A stretch of DNA of 64,000 bases from Roseiarcus sp963761435 (GCA_963761435.1 CAVXHJ010000020.1:186001-250000), one strand, 5' to 3'. Shown: positions 44,189 to 55,051, numbered from the stretch's first letter. The notes: generated by a model from the letters alone, not told the origin. Translations and numbers: made by a program.

Positions 44189-45388
44189 ATGATTCGCAGC
44201 GTGACTGCGCTACTCGCCGCGAGCACCGACGCGGGCCCAGCGGCAGACCCCGGATTTGGGGTCTATGTCCATTGGCCCTTCTGCCTGTCGAAATGTCCCT
44301 ATTGCGATTTCAACAGCCACGTTCGCGGCGCGGCGATCGACGAGGAGCGCTACCTCGCCGCCTTCAGGGCCGAGATCGCCCATCGCGCGGCGCTCGCGCC
44401 GGGCCGGACCGTAAGGTCGGTGTTCTTCGGCGGGGGCACGCCATCCCTGATGCGGCCGGCGACGGTGCAGGGCGTCATCGACGCGATCGGGTCCGCCTGG
44501 CGCCTCGACAAGGACGCCGAGATCACCCTCGAGGCCAATCCGACCAGCGTCGAGGCCGCGCGGTTTCGCGGCTATCGCTCAGCCGGCGTCAACCGCCTGT
44601 CGATCGGCGTCCAGGCGCTGAACGACCCCGATCTCAAGGCGCTCGGGCGCAAGCACACGGCCGCCGAGGCGCTGGTTGCGGTTGAGCTCGCCCAAGCGCT
44701 CTTTCCCCGCTTCAGCTTCGACCTCATCTACGGCCGGCCGGGGCAGAGCGCGGCTGAATGGCGTTGCGAGCTCGCCAAAGCCCTCGACCATGCCGGCGAC
44801 CACGTCTCGCTCTATCAGCTGACCATCGAGCCCGACACGATCTTCGAGCGCCTGCGCGAGGCGGGCAAGCTCGAGCTGCCCGACGAGGACTTGAGCCTCG
44901 CCCTGTTCGAGACCACGCGCGAAGTGACCGAAGCGCGCGGGCTGCCGGCCTACGAGGTCTCGAACCACGCCCGCCCGGGCGGCGAGAGCCGCCACAACCT
45001 CATCTACTGGCGCTACGGCGAATATGCCGGCGTCGGCCCCGGCGCGCACGGGCGGCTCGTCACGCCGAAAGGGCGGCTCGCGCAGGAGACTGAGCGCCAT
45101 CCGGAAATGTGGCTGACCCAGGTCGAGAGCGAGGGCCACGGCTTGGTCGAAAGCGTGGCGCTCAGCCGCGAGGAGCAGGGCGACGAGTTCCTGCTCATGG
45201 GCTTGAGGCTGAGGGAGGGGATCGACCCCCGTGCGTTTGAGAGGCTGACCGGCCGGGACATCGATCCTGCCCGCGTCGAGAGCCTGATCGAGGACGGCTT
45301 TCTCGAACGCGACGAGCGCGGCCGCATTCGCGTGACCCCGACGGGCGCTCCGCTGCTCGATACCGTGGTCGCCGACGTTGCGGCGTGA
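44189..45388 (+). CDS. hemW: Radical SAM heme chaperone HemW
   Basis: HemW, long annotated as oxygen-independent coproporphyrinogen oxidase-like, delivers heme to respiratory enzymes. 399 aa. GVYVHWPFCLSKCPYCDFNSHV holds the CxxxCxxC radical-SAM cluster, followed by FFGGGTPSLM, ITLEANPTSVEA, GVNRLSIGVQALND and DLIYGRPGQS. It lacks the extra cysteine of true HemN. Start at 44189, or a shorter start further in, are both possible. Confidence 0.92.
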   Translation: MIRSVTALLAASTDAGPAADPGFGVYVHWPFCLSKCPYCDFNSHVRGAAIDEERYLAAFRAEIAHRAALAPGRTVRSVFFGGGTPSLMRPATVQGVIDAIGSAWRLDKDAEITLEANPTSVEAARFRGYRSAGVNRLSIGVQALNDPDLKALGRKHTAAEALVAVELAQALFPRFSFDLIYGRPGQSAAEWRCELAKALDHAGDHVSLYQLTIEPDTIFERLREAGKLELPDEDLSLALFETTREVTEARGLPAYEVSNHARPGGESRHNLIYWRYGEYAGVGPGAHGRLVTPKGRLAQETERHPEMWLTQVESEGHGLVESVALSREEQGDEFLLMGLRLREGIDPRAFERLTGRDIDPARVESLIEDGFLERDERGRIRVTPTGAPLLDTVVADVAA

Positions 45389-45409
45389 CGATTCGGCCGG
45401 CCCCGGAGG

Positions 45410-45703
45410 TTATTCGAAGATCCGTTCCGCCTCGTCCGCCATCCCCTGAAGTTCAAGGTAGCGCGCCGGATCGCCCTTGCATTTTTCAAATTCAGCGTCG
45501 CGCTCTCGCGTTCTCAGGCTTTGATCCTCGACGGCGCGATGGCAAACCGCAAGCGCCTGGCGGGCCTCACAATATCCGCCGCATCCGGCTAAAGACTGCT
45601 GCGCGTTGGCGAGCCCAAAACCAATCGCGATCGAAGCAAAGACGAGGGAACGGGCCGCCGCCCGTCTCAAAATATTGTTCTTAATCAACATCGCCTCCAT
45701 CAT
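45410..45703 (-). CDS. Small secreted protein of unknown function
   Basis: A 97-aa protein not recognised. A likely signal peptide (ARSLVFASIAIGFGLANAQQSLA) precedes about 60 residues with four cysteines (GCGGYC, VCHRA, KCKGD), which could form two disulfides, as in small periplasmic proteins. The start is ambiguous: ATG at 45703, or ATG at 45691, which has GGAGG only 2 nt away. Convergent with hemW. Confidence 0.6.
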   Translation of the reverse strand: MMEAMLIKNNILRRAAARSLVFASIAIGFGLANAQQSLAGCGGYCEARQALAVCHRAVEDQSLRTRERDAEFEKCKGDPARYLELQGMADEAERIFE

Positions 45704-45812
45704 AAATTGGACAATTTACAGGCGTTGTCGCCAGTTTGAACTTGCCTGAGCATTCCGGCAATTTTTGGAAGAGCGCCGCGGCGTTGAACGCGGGTCGCGT
45801 GATGGGCTGTCT

Positions 45813-46827
45813 CTACCGGCCGGCGCTCTTCCGCGGCGGCTCGGGCGCGAAACTCAAGCGGCCCTTGACGGAGAGCCGCACGATGGCGGCGCCGACATTG
45901 GCGGCATGGGCGCGCCGCTCGCGCAGAGCGTCGCGAAGGTCAAGCGCCAGCGTCTCGACCTTTTCGAGCCCAATCCGGCTCTCCTCGCGCCCCCCCGCCG
46001 CGGCGATCCGCCGGGTGAGGATTCGCTGGACGATGGCGATCGGAGCGGCATAGAGCGCGCGGGCGTCGATGGCCGCTTCCGCGCCAAGCCTCGCCTCGAC
46101 TTCGGCCGTCATATGCGCCAGCGCCCGTTCGGTTTCGCCCGCGCGGCGCGCAAGCCGATCGAGGGCCCCGGGGTCGAGCCCCTCCTCGCCGAGACGGGCG
46201 AGGAGCGCGCGCAAACGGGTCCGCGCAAAGCGAGGGTCGGCGTTCGACGGGTCGTCGACGAACGGCGCGCCGCGCGCATGGGCGAAGGCGACAAGATCAC
46301 GCTTCTTCAATCCGATGAGCGGGCGGGCGATCATGACGCCGTCCCGCGCCGTCATCTTGTCCATGCCGCGCAGCCCCGCGACGCCGGACCCGCGCAGGAG
46401 GCGGAAGAGCACCGTCTCGGCCTGATCGTCGGCGTGGTGAGCGGTGAGCAGCGCCTCGGCCCCGATGGCCTTCGCGTGATCGATGAGCAGGCGGTAGCGG
46501 GCTTCGCGCGCGCGCTCCTGGATGCGGGTTGCGGGCTTCGCCCCCCTCCAGTGAAGCGTGCGATGGTTGATCCCGAGGCGCGCGCAGAGCGCCGCGACCG
46601 CCTTCGCCTCTTCCGCGCTTTCAGGCCGAAGCCCGTGATCGACGGTCGCCGCCTCGATGCGGGTTCTTCCGCGGCGCCTCGCCCATTCCGCCGCCATCAG
46701 CACGAGCGCGGTCGAATTCGGGGCCGCCCGAGACGGCGATCAGCAGCGCTCCCGCCCGCCCGAAGGGCGCGAGCAGGGCGTCGACGGCGGCGGCCGAAAG
46801 AGCGTTCGCGCGCCCCGCGCTCAACAA
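45813..46827 (-). CDS. tilS: tRNA(Ile)-lysidine synthetase TilS, frameshifted
   Basis: TilS converts C34 of tRNA-Ile2 (CAT) to lysidine so that AUA is read as Ile; it is normally essential. The N-terminal frame ends in the PP-loop LLIAVSGGP. An extra base in GAATTC at 46714-46717 shifts the frame, and repaired it reads SGGPDSTALVLMAAEWARRRG. The rest (ATVDHGLRPES, LLTAHHADDQAETVLFRLLRGSG, RPLIGLKKRDL, FVDDPSN) is in the next frame. About 337 aa. The TTG start overlaps the cpoB stop. Confidence 0.9.
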
Positions 46828-47796
46828 TGATCCTTGGCGCTCTCATGCTCGGCAAGCTTCTTCACCGAGGCCGACGCGGAGGGATAGCGCTTGCCGAATT
46901 CGGTGAAGGTCGCGCAGGCCTGTTCGGCGTTGCCGAGCGCGGCGAGCGTCTGGCCGAGCCTGACCATGCTCTCGGGCGCCCGCGACGACTTCGAATAGTC
47001 GGTGGTGACCTTGAGATATTGCTCGGCGGCTTCGCGCGGGCGCGAGCGCTGAAGATAGGTCTCGCCGACATAGAATATTGCGTCGGGGGTCAGCCGGTGT
47101 GACGGATTGGCGGCAAGAAACGCCTTGAACCCGGCCTCCGCCTCCGGATATTGCCCGGCCTGAAGGGCCTGGAGCGCGGCGTTGAACTGCTCACGCGGCT
47201 GATCGAGCATCGCGACCCCGGAGCCGACGATCGTCGGCCCGGTCGCGGGCGCCGCGCTCCTGCTCGTCTCGGGCGCCGCCGCCTTGCCGAGTTCGAGCGG
47301 TTGACCGGCGGGAGCGGAAGGCGGCGTCTCGCGCACGAGCGGCGCGCTCGGCTGCGTGGTCCCGAGCGGCCGCGGAGCGCCAGGCGCGTTCGGATCGGCG
47401 CCGGGGTCGAATGCGTCCGACCTTCTCGGCCTGAGCGGCGCCGCCGGCTCGCCCGGGCTTGCGGGTTGCTCGGCGACGTCTGGCCCCGGGGGGGCGCCCT
47501 CGGAACGGTCGCCAAAGCGGTACTCGACGTCCTGGCGGAATTTCTGCAGCTGCGAACTCGAGACGGTGCTCGGCGTTCTCCAATTCCTCGATTCTGCCGT
47601 TGGCTTGCCGAAGCTCCTCCTCGAGCCGGTTGACCCGCAACACGAGATCAGCGGCCTCATTGGAATCGCCGCCCGGAACGTCGGCGGGGGGCGCGGGCTG
47701 GCGGTTGAAAGGATTGAACTGGGCTTGAGCCGGCGCCGCGAGCGCAAGGCAGGCGACGAACGCCGCCATCAGGCGCGGGCGGAACAATGACGTCAC
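46821..47796 (-). CDS. cpoB: Cell division coordinator CpoB (YbgF), frameshifted
   Basis: CpoB is a periplasmic protein that links Tol-Pal outer-membrane constriction to peptidoglycan synthesis. About 324 aa: a signal peptide (VACLALAAPAQA), a coiled coil (LVLRVNRLEEELRQANGRIEELEN), a Pro/Ala-rich linker, and a C-terminal TPR domain (FNAALQALQAGQYPEAEAGFKAFLA, AIFYVGETYLQRSRPREAAEQY). One extra base at about 47553-47559 breaks the frame just before QLQKFRQDVEYRFG. Between pal and tilS, as in other alphaproteobacteria. Confidence 0.88.
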
Positions 47797-47897
47797 GGAG
47801 AGCTATCCCGGTGGAGTTCGCTGCGCGGGGCCATAAGCCCCGCTTCTGTCGATTTCAAGTCAAGCCGCAAGCTTGGCCTCTTGCTTGTCGAGCGCGC

Positions 47898-48398
47898 TCA
47901 GCTGCTGCCCGGCGCGCCATTGAGCACAGTGACGGCGCGGCGGTTCTGCGACCAGCAGGAGATGTCGTCGCAGGTCGCAACCGGCCGCTCCTTGCCGTAG
48001 CTGATCGTCTTCATCCGCGACGCGGCGACGCCCTTGGCGGCGAGATAGTCATGGACCGACTGCGCGCGCCGGGCGCCGAGGGCGAAATTATATTCGCGGG
48101 TGCCGCGCTCGTCCGCGTGCCCCTCAATCGTGAAGCTGTAGCGATTGTACTGATTGAGCCAGGCGGCCTGCTTGTCGAGCGTCGCCTGGGCGGTCGCGGA
48201 GAGGTCGGTCTGATCGGTGTCGAAAAAGACGCGGTCGCCGACGGTCTGACTGAATTCCTGGACACTGCCCGGGCCCGCGGCGCCGTAGCCGGCGGCGAAG
48301 TTGTTGTCGGTGTTGTTGTGCGAGCAGGCGCCAAGGGCCAAGCCGAGCGCGAGCGCGGCCGCCAGTGCGATCGAACTCCGGGCCGATTTCGCATCCAT
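47898..48398 (-). CDS. pal: Peptidoglycan-associated lipoprotein Pal
   Basis: Pal is an outer-membrane lipoprotein that anchors the envelope to peptidoglycan and works with Tol proteins. 166 aa. The lipobox LALGLALGAC places the lipidated Cys near residue 25. The OmpA-like domain has FFDTDQTDLSATAQATLDKQ, FTIEGHADERGTREYNFALGARRAQSV and RMKTISYGKERP. The ATG at 48398 follows AGGAG. tolB, expected upstream, is not adjacent. Confidence 0.94.
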   Translation of the reverse strand: MDAKSARSSIALAAALALGLALGACSHNNTDNNFAAGYGAAGPGSVQEFSQTVGDRVFFDTDQTDLSATAQATLDKQAAWLNQYNRYSFTIEGHADERGTREYNFALGARRAQSVHDYLAAKGVAASRMKTISYGKERPVATCDDISCWSQNRRAVTVLNGAPGSS

Positions 48399-48633
48399 AG
48401 CTGCCACTCCTGACGACCGCTCGCTGGCCGATGACCGTGCCGCCCCAAGAGTTAACGCAAGGTTCCGATAAGCTTACCGTCGCATTGCTGCGTGATAACG
48501 AACGCCACGCAACCCGCCCACAGCGTTAACAGCGGATTAATGGCCATATTGCGGCGCAACAGGCCTTGTGCTCGCCCGGTTTGATCGCCATTGTCACGCG
48601 GCTGTGAACACTGCTTATTGTGGATCGTCTTGG

Positions 48634-49209
48634 ATGAAGCGTTTCAAGGTCAGGCGAACCGCGCTGCTCGCGCTGGCCGTGGTCTTCCTCGGGTTCGCCT
48701 GGGTCTGGGACCTCTTCGTCGCCGCCTGGCGGCGTCTGGTGAGCTTCATACCATGGACGCGGTTCAAACGCGCGTTCGCCAGGCTGATCGATCGGCTGCC
48801 CGCGCCGCTTGTGCTCCTCATATTCCTGATCCCGTTTCTGATCGTCGAGCCGCTCCTGGTCGTGGCCACGATCGCCGTCGCCATGGGCTACGTCGTCTCG
48901 GGAGCGATCGCCTGGATCGTGCTCAAGCTTCTCGCGGTCGGGCTCATTCCGGCGATTTTCGATCTGACCCAGCACCGGCTCATGACCATGCCTTGGTTTG
49001 CGCGGGCCTACGAGAAGGTGATGGCGTTCCATGCCTACGCCCACCACATCGTCGCGCCCTACAAGGAAGCCGCGGCCGCGCTGATGCAGCGGTGGCGCAG
49101 CCGCGCGGCGGCGGCGGGGAGCCGGTTGCCGGGGGTTGCGGTGCTCGCCGCGCGCATCGCCACGCGAAAGCGCGCGAACGGGCGCGCGCAGGTGGCGGAG
49201 CGCGGGTAG
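48634..49209 (+). CDS. Conserved membrane protein of unknown function
   Basis: A 191-aa protein not recognised. Three hydrophobic stretches (TALLALAVVFLGFAWVWDLF, PLVLLIFLIPFLIVEPLLVVATIAVAMGYVVSG, AIAWIVLKLLAVGLIPAIF) are separated by basic segments, and the C-terminus is strongly basic (RIATRKRANGRAQ). An earlier in-frame start at 48568 exists, but the ATG at 48634 gives a natural membrane-protein N-terminus. Confidence 0.7.
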   Translation: MKRFKVRRTALLALAVVFLGFAWVWDLFVAAWRRLVSFIPWTRFKRAFARLIDRLPAPLVLLIFLIPFLIVEPLLVVATIAVAMGYVVSGAIAWIVLKLLAVGLIPAIFDLTQHRLMTMPWFARAYEKVMAFHAYAHHIVAPYKEAAAALMQRWRSRAAAAGSRLPGVAVLAARIATRKRANGRAQVAERG

Positions 49210-49279
49210 CCGGGGATCGCGCGGGCAGAATCCATGCCGGTTCCAGATGCGGGCCGGAGGTTCGTGCGGGCTCTCGGCG

Positions 49280-50476
49280 TCACTTCTTGACCAGCGGGCA
49301 CGTTGAGTCGGTAAGCGTGCCGAAAGCCTGTTCGCCTGAAATCTTTTTCACCACCCGATAATAGTCCCAAGGGTACTTGGACTCCGAGGGTTTCTTGACC
49401 TGCATGACATACATGGCATGCTGCATCAGACCGTCGGCGCGGATGACGCCGTCGTCGGTGAACATGTCGTCGATCTTGGTCTTGTGAAGTTCATCCATCA
49501 CCCTGTCGGGATCGGTGGCGCCCACAGCCTTGACAGCATTGAGGTAGGTCAGGGTCGCGGAATAGTAACCTGCCTGGGTCATGGTCGGTTCGGCGCCGTT
49601 CTTGTCGAAGAATTGCTTGGCGAAAGCGCGGCTCTTGTCGTTGAGATCCCAGTACCACGCGGCGGTGAGATAAAGGCCCTGCGCGGTTTCGAGACCGAGG
49701 GCGTGGATGTCGCTGATGAACGCCAGAAGAGCCGCCGGCCTCATCGTCTTCAAGAGGCCGAACTCGTCAGCCGCCTTCAACGAGTTCGTGAAATCGCTGC
49801 CGGCGTTGGCGAGGGCGAGAACCTGCGCGCCGGAACTCTGCGCCTGCAAGAGATAGGATGCGAAGTCCGATGCGGCGATCGGCACGCGCACCGCGCCCAA
49901 CACCTTCCCTCCATTGGCGGTGACGACGCGCGCGGCTGCGTCCTGCAACTGGGTCCCGAATGCGTAGTCGGAGGTGAGGAAGAACCAGGTCTTGCCACCC
50001 TCGTTGAGGATCGCCGTCGCCGTGCCGATGCCGAGCGCGGTCGTGTCATGGACGTAGTGAACCGTGTAGGGGGTGCAATCCTTGCCAGTGAGCGAGGCGC
50101 CGGTTGCGCCGATCGCGAAGAACGGAATCTTCTTTTCCTTGGCGATCGACGCCATCGCGAGGCTGACGCCGGTGTTGGCGCCCAACATCACCATGGTCAG
50201 CTCCTCGCGGTCGGCCCATTCGCGAAACTTTTGTGCGCCGATATCGGGTTTGTTCTGATGATCGGCGGTCAGCAGTTCTATCGGCTGGCCGAGGACCGAA
50301 CCGCCGAAGTCCGCGATCGCCATCTTGATTGCTTCCACCGCCCCGGGGCCGTTGGTGTCGGCATAGGGGCCGGACATATCGTCGAGGTCGCCAATGACGA
50401 CTTTGGCGGCGTCGGCATGGCGCGGTCTCGTTGACCAAAGGAGCCCGATCGCCGCGACAAGGAAGCGTCTGCGCAT
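49280..50476 (-). CDS. ABC transporter substrate-binding protein, branched-chain amino acid type (LivK-like)
   Basis: A 398-aa periplasmic binding protein (Peripla_BP_6). The signal peptide is at the N-terminus, then VVIGDLDDMSGPYADTNGPGAVEAIKMAI, ELLTADHQNKPDIGAQKFREWAD, NTGVSLAMASIAKEKKIPFFAIGAT, FFLTSDYAFGTQLQDAA. No permease or ATPase genes lie nearby, so it is an orphan subunit or feeds another transporter. The ligand is unknown. Confidence 0.87.
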   Translation of the reverse strand: MRRRFLVAAIGLLWSTRPRHADAAKVVIGDLDDMSGPYADTNGPGAVEAIKMAIADFGGSVLGQPIELLTADHQNKPDIGAQKFREWADREELTMVMLGANTGVSLAMASIAKEKKIPFFAIGATGASLTGKDCTPYTVHYVHDTTALGIGTATAILNEGGKTWFFLTSDYAFGTQLQDAAARVVTANGGKVLGAVRVPIAASDFASYLLQAQSSGAQVLALANAGSDFTNSLKAADEFGLLKTMRPAALLAFISDIHALGLETAQGLYLTAAWYWDLNDKSRAFAKQFFDKNGAEPTMTQAGYYSATLTYLNAVKAVGATDPDRVMDELHKTKIDDMFTDDGVIRADGLMQHAMYVMQVKKPSESKYPWDYYRVVKKISGEQAFGTLTDSTCPLVKK

Positions 50477-50529
50477 TGTTCCTCTCCTTGCAATCGACGC
50501 CTTCGTCCTGTCCTATCGGGCGGCGAGCT

Positions 50530-51354
50530 TTAAAAGCGTTTTCGACCCCAAGCCTGGACCAGGAGCCGATCGATAAGCACCGTGTCGGGGTCGGAGAGGT
50601 GCTGGAGCAGCTTGCGCTGGTGCTCCTCGAACTCGCTCTCGCTAAACCGTCCCAGCGCCATGATCCTCTCGCGCATCAGCTCGACCAATGTCAGAAGAAC
50701 CGTTCGCTGGCTCTCGCCCAAATTGAGGTTCCTCGCGTGGACCTTCATTTCGATTGAGCGGACGCCCGCGGATCGCAAGAGCGAATGCAGCATCCGGCCG
50801 GTGGCGCGATTTCCGCCTGCGGACCGAAATGCTTCCGCATACGCATCCAAGAGGATCCTCCACGAGGGATGCTCCGGGTAGCAGACCAGCGAGACTGCGT
50901 CGTATTCCTGAAGTGCAATTATCCCGCCGGGCTTCAGTCGCCCGACCATATGCTCGACCACCGTCAGTTGGTCGTGCGGCGCTAGATTCAACAAGACAAG
51001 CCGCTCGTGGACCAGATCGAACGGTTCGCTCCCCTCGGCCGCTCCCAGCGCGTCGCCTTGGAGGACGCTCACGTTTTTCAAGCGACGCTTCTCGATTTCC
51101 CTCCGAGCCATGTCTGCGAAGCGTTGTTCTGGCTCAATTCCGACGACCTCGCCGTTCGGGCCGACCCCTTCGGACAGGAGTTTCAGTATCCCGATCGGTC
51201 CACAACCGATGTCGGCGACGCGCCAACCCGCTTCGACCCCGAGATGATCCAGCAGCCAGCGGGCTTGCGGTTCCAAGGCCGTCGCCTGATCGACGAGACG
51301 CTGCTGCTCTGCCCCGCTGCTACCGAACACATAGGTTGCCAGTTCAGGGCTCAC
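50530..51354 (-). CDS. Class I SAM-dependent methyltransferase
   Basis: A 274-aa methyltransferase. RVADIGCGPIGILKLLSEGVGPNGEVVGIEPE is motif I, FDLVHERLVLLNL and LKPGGIIALQEYD are motifs II-III, and QGDALGA binds adenine. The C-terminal half has no recognised domain. The substrate is unknown. Divergent from the thiamine operon. Confidence 0.85.
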   Translation of the reverse strand: MSPELATYVFGSSGAEQQRLVDQATALEPQARWLLDHLGVEAGWRVADIGCGPIGILKLLSEGVGPNGEVVGIEPEQRFADMARREIEKRRLKNVSVLQGDALGAAEGSEPFDLVHERLVLLNLAPHDQLTVVEHMVGRLKPGGIIALQEYDAVSLVCYPEHPSWRILLDAYAEAFRSAGGNRATGRMLHSLLRSAGVRSIEMKVHARNLNLGESQRTVLLTLVELMRERIMALGRFSESEFEEHQRKLLQHLSDPDTVLIDRLLVQAWGRKRF

Positions 51355-51423
51355 CGGGGCTCACACACAGCCTGGCCTCAATGCAGAGGTTTGAACGACG
51401 ACGGTATCCTGTTTTCATTGGAG

Positions 51424-51452
51424 TTGACAGACCGCTCGGCAAGGACCAGATT
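51424..51452 (+). promoter_or_regulatory. Putative promoter of the thiamine operon
   Basis: TTGACA at 51424-51429 and CAGATT at 51447-51452 with 17 bp between, directly ahead of the riboswitch. The -10 box is a weak match. Confidence 0.4.
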
Positions 51453-51459
51453 CTTTTTG

Positions 51460-51545
51460 CTCGAGGGGCGTCCCTGAAGGGGCTGAGACGGCGAGACGCC
51501 GAACCCTTTGAACCTGATCCGGGTCATGCCGGCGAAGGGACGTAG
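51460..51545 (+). ncRNA. TPP riboswitch (THI element)
   Basis: The conserved cores CTGAAGGGGCTGAGA and ACCCTTTGAACCTGATCCGG, then GTCATGCCGGCGAAGGGA, are all present. The closing P1 stem pairs CGTCCCT (51469-51475) with AGGGACG (51536-51542). It precedes thiC by about 70 nt, so thiamine pyrophosphate should shut down the operon, probably at translation since no clear terminator follows. Confidence 0.95.
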
Positions 51546-51611
51546 CGGCCGCGATTCTCCATTTGGTCCGCCAGTTCCCGCCGTCATGGGCTCGTGCGCG
51601 AGGAGACGGCC

Positions 51612-53432
<1,821 letters not shown>

Positions 53433-53459
53433 CTCTTCAACCACGGCTGGAGGCGCGCG

Positions 53460-53858
53460 GTGAAAAGCGTCCATCAAGGCGGCTGCCATTGCGGGGCGCT
53501 GCGGTTCGAGGTCGAACTCGACCTCTCCGCCGGCACCGCCAAATGCAATTGCAGCTATTGCGCCAAGGCGCGATTCTGGCTCGCCCGCGTCGAGCCGGGA
53601 GACCTTCGCGTTTCAGGCGAGGCGACAGAGTATCGCGGCCGCAATCCGGTCGCGCGGCATTTCTTCTGCCCGCGCTGCGGGATTCATGTCTACGATCGGG
53701 TCGACACGCCGAACATGCTTGGGCGTCCCTATGTCAACGTGAGCGTGTCCTGCCTGGACAACCTCGACGTCGACGATCTGATGGCCTCGCCCGTCCGCTA
53801 CGGCGATGGCCTCAATAACGCCTGGGGCTCGACGCCCAAGGAGACGCGGCACTTATGA
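53460..53858 (+). CDS. GFA/CENP-V domain zinc protein in the thiamine operon
   Basis: A 132-aa protein of the GFA (glutathione-dependent formaldehyde-activating enzyme-like) family. Zinc ligands are visible as GGCHCGALRFEVEL, KCNCSYCAKARFW and FFCPRCGIHVYDR. Most members are uncharacterised, and activation of formaldehyde is proven for few. It begins 28 bp after thiC with GTG and its end overlaps thiO (ATGA), so it is cotranslated with thiamine genes, which is unusual. Confidence 0.85.
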   Translation: MKSVHQGGCHCGALRFEVELDLSAGTAKCNCSYCAKARFWLARVEPGDLRVSGEATEYRGRNPVARHFFCPRCGIHVYDRVDTPNMLGRPYVNVSVSCLDNLDVDDLMASPVRYGDGLNNAWGSTPKETRHL

Positions 53859-54829
53859 GCGACATCTTCGTCATAGGGGCGGGAGTCGTGGGCTTGACGA
53901 CCGCGCTGACGCTTGCCGAGCGGGGCGCGAAAGTCGCGCTGATCGAGCGGTCGGCGAAGCTCGGCGGCAACGCCTCATGGCTCGCGGGCGGCATGCTCGC
54001 GCCGTTCTGCGAGGGCGAAAGCGCGCCGAGAAGCGTGGTCGAGCTTGGCCGGAGCGCGATCGACTGGTGGGACGCGCGGGTTCCCGGCGTCGTTCGCGAA
54101 GGCGCCCTGGTCGTCGCCCCGCCGCGCGACGCTGGCGAGATCGACCGCTTCGCGCGGAGCACGTCCGGCCATCAGCGCGCGGACGAGGCGACGATCGCCG
54201 CGCTTGAGCCGGATCTCGCAGGGCGCTTCCTCAAAGGTCTCTTCTTCGCCGAAGAGGGCCACCTCGACCCGCGCCAAGCAATGGCCGCGCTCGCCGACGC
54301 GCTCCGTCGCCATGGCGCGGACCTGCGGTTTGGCGAGGACGGCGAGATGCTTGGACGGGACGCGGGCCTTGTCGTCGACTGCCGCGGCTTCGCCGCGCGG
54401 CCGACGCTCACGGACCTGCGCGGCGTGCGCGGCGAGATGATCCGGGTGCGTACTCGCGAGGTGGCGCTGACCCGCGCGGTGCGCTTCCTGCATCCTCGGA
54501 TCCCGCTCTATGTCGTGCCGAGGGCGGACGGCGAGTTCATGATCGGCGCGACGATGATCGAGAGCGCGGAAAAGGGCGCGGTCAGCGTGCGCTCGGCGAT
54601 CGAGCTTCTGAGCGCGGCCTACGCGCTTCACCCGGCGTTCGGCGAGGCTGAGATCCTCGAGATGAGCGCCGATGTCAGGCCCGCTTATCCCGACAACGAG
54701 CCGCGGATCGAGGAGCGGGACGAGCGCATTTTCGTCAACGGCTTCTATCGCCACGGATTCCTGCTCGCGCCGGCTTTCGCCGATCGCGCGGCGACGCTGG
54801 CGTTCGGGCGGGCGAGGGCGTTTGCATGA
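53855..54829 (+). CDS. thiO: Glycine oxidase ThiO
   Basis: ThiO is an FAD enzyme that oxidises glycine to the imine used for the thiazole ring, the oxygen-dependent alternative to ThiH. 324 aa. The FAD motif is IFVIGAGVVGLTTALTLAERGAKV, then GGNASWLAGGMLAPFCEGES, EEGHLDPRQAMAALADAL, VDCRGFAAR and the C-terminal RPAYPDNEPRI ... GFYRHGFLLAPAFAD. It overlaps the GFA gene and thiS. Confidence 0.93.
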   Translation: MSDIFVIGAGVVGLTTALTLAERGAKVALIERSAKLGGNASWLAGGMLAPFCEGESAPRSVVELGRSAIDWWDARVPGVVREGALVVAPPRDAGEIDRFARSTSGHQRADEATIAALEPDLAGRFLKGLFFAEEGHLDPRQAMAALADALRRHGADLRFGEDGEMLGRDAGLVVDCRGFAARPTLTDLRGVRGEMIRVRTREVALTRAVRFLHPRIPLYVVPRADGEFMIGATMIESAEKGAVSVRSAIELLSAAYALHPAFGEAEILEMSADVRPAYPDNEPRIEERDERIFVNGFYRHGFLLAPAFADRAATLAFGRARAFA

Positions 54830-55023
54830 CGCTGATCGTCAACGGCGAGAAGCGCGAGGTCGCCGCTGGGACGCTGGCTGAAGCCCTGCGGGCGCTCGAC
54901 TATGGCGAGGCCAAGGTCGCGACCGCGCTCAACGGCGAGTTTGTTCCGGCGCGCGCGCGCGGCGCGACCGCGCTCAAGGACGGCGACAAGATCGAGATCG
55001 TCGCGCCCCGGCAAGGCGGCTAG
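54826..55023 (+). CDS. thiS: Sulfur carrier protein ThiS
   Basis: A 65-aa ubiquitin-like protein, MTLIVNGEKREVAAGTLAEAL, ending KIEIVAPRQGG. The terminal Gly-Gly is thiocarboxylated and donates sulfur to ThiG. The ATG overlaps the thiO stop. Normally followed directly by thiG; here a toxin-antitoxin pair intervenes. Confidence 0.94.
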   Translation: MTLIVNGEKREVAAGTLAEALRALDYGEAKVATALNGEFVPARARGATALKDGDKIEIVAPRQGG

Positions 55024-55051
55024 CGAGACGCTTGATGCTGCGCTATATGAC

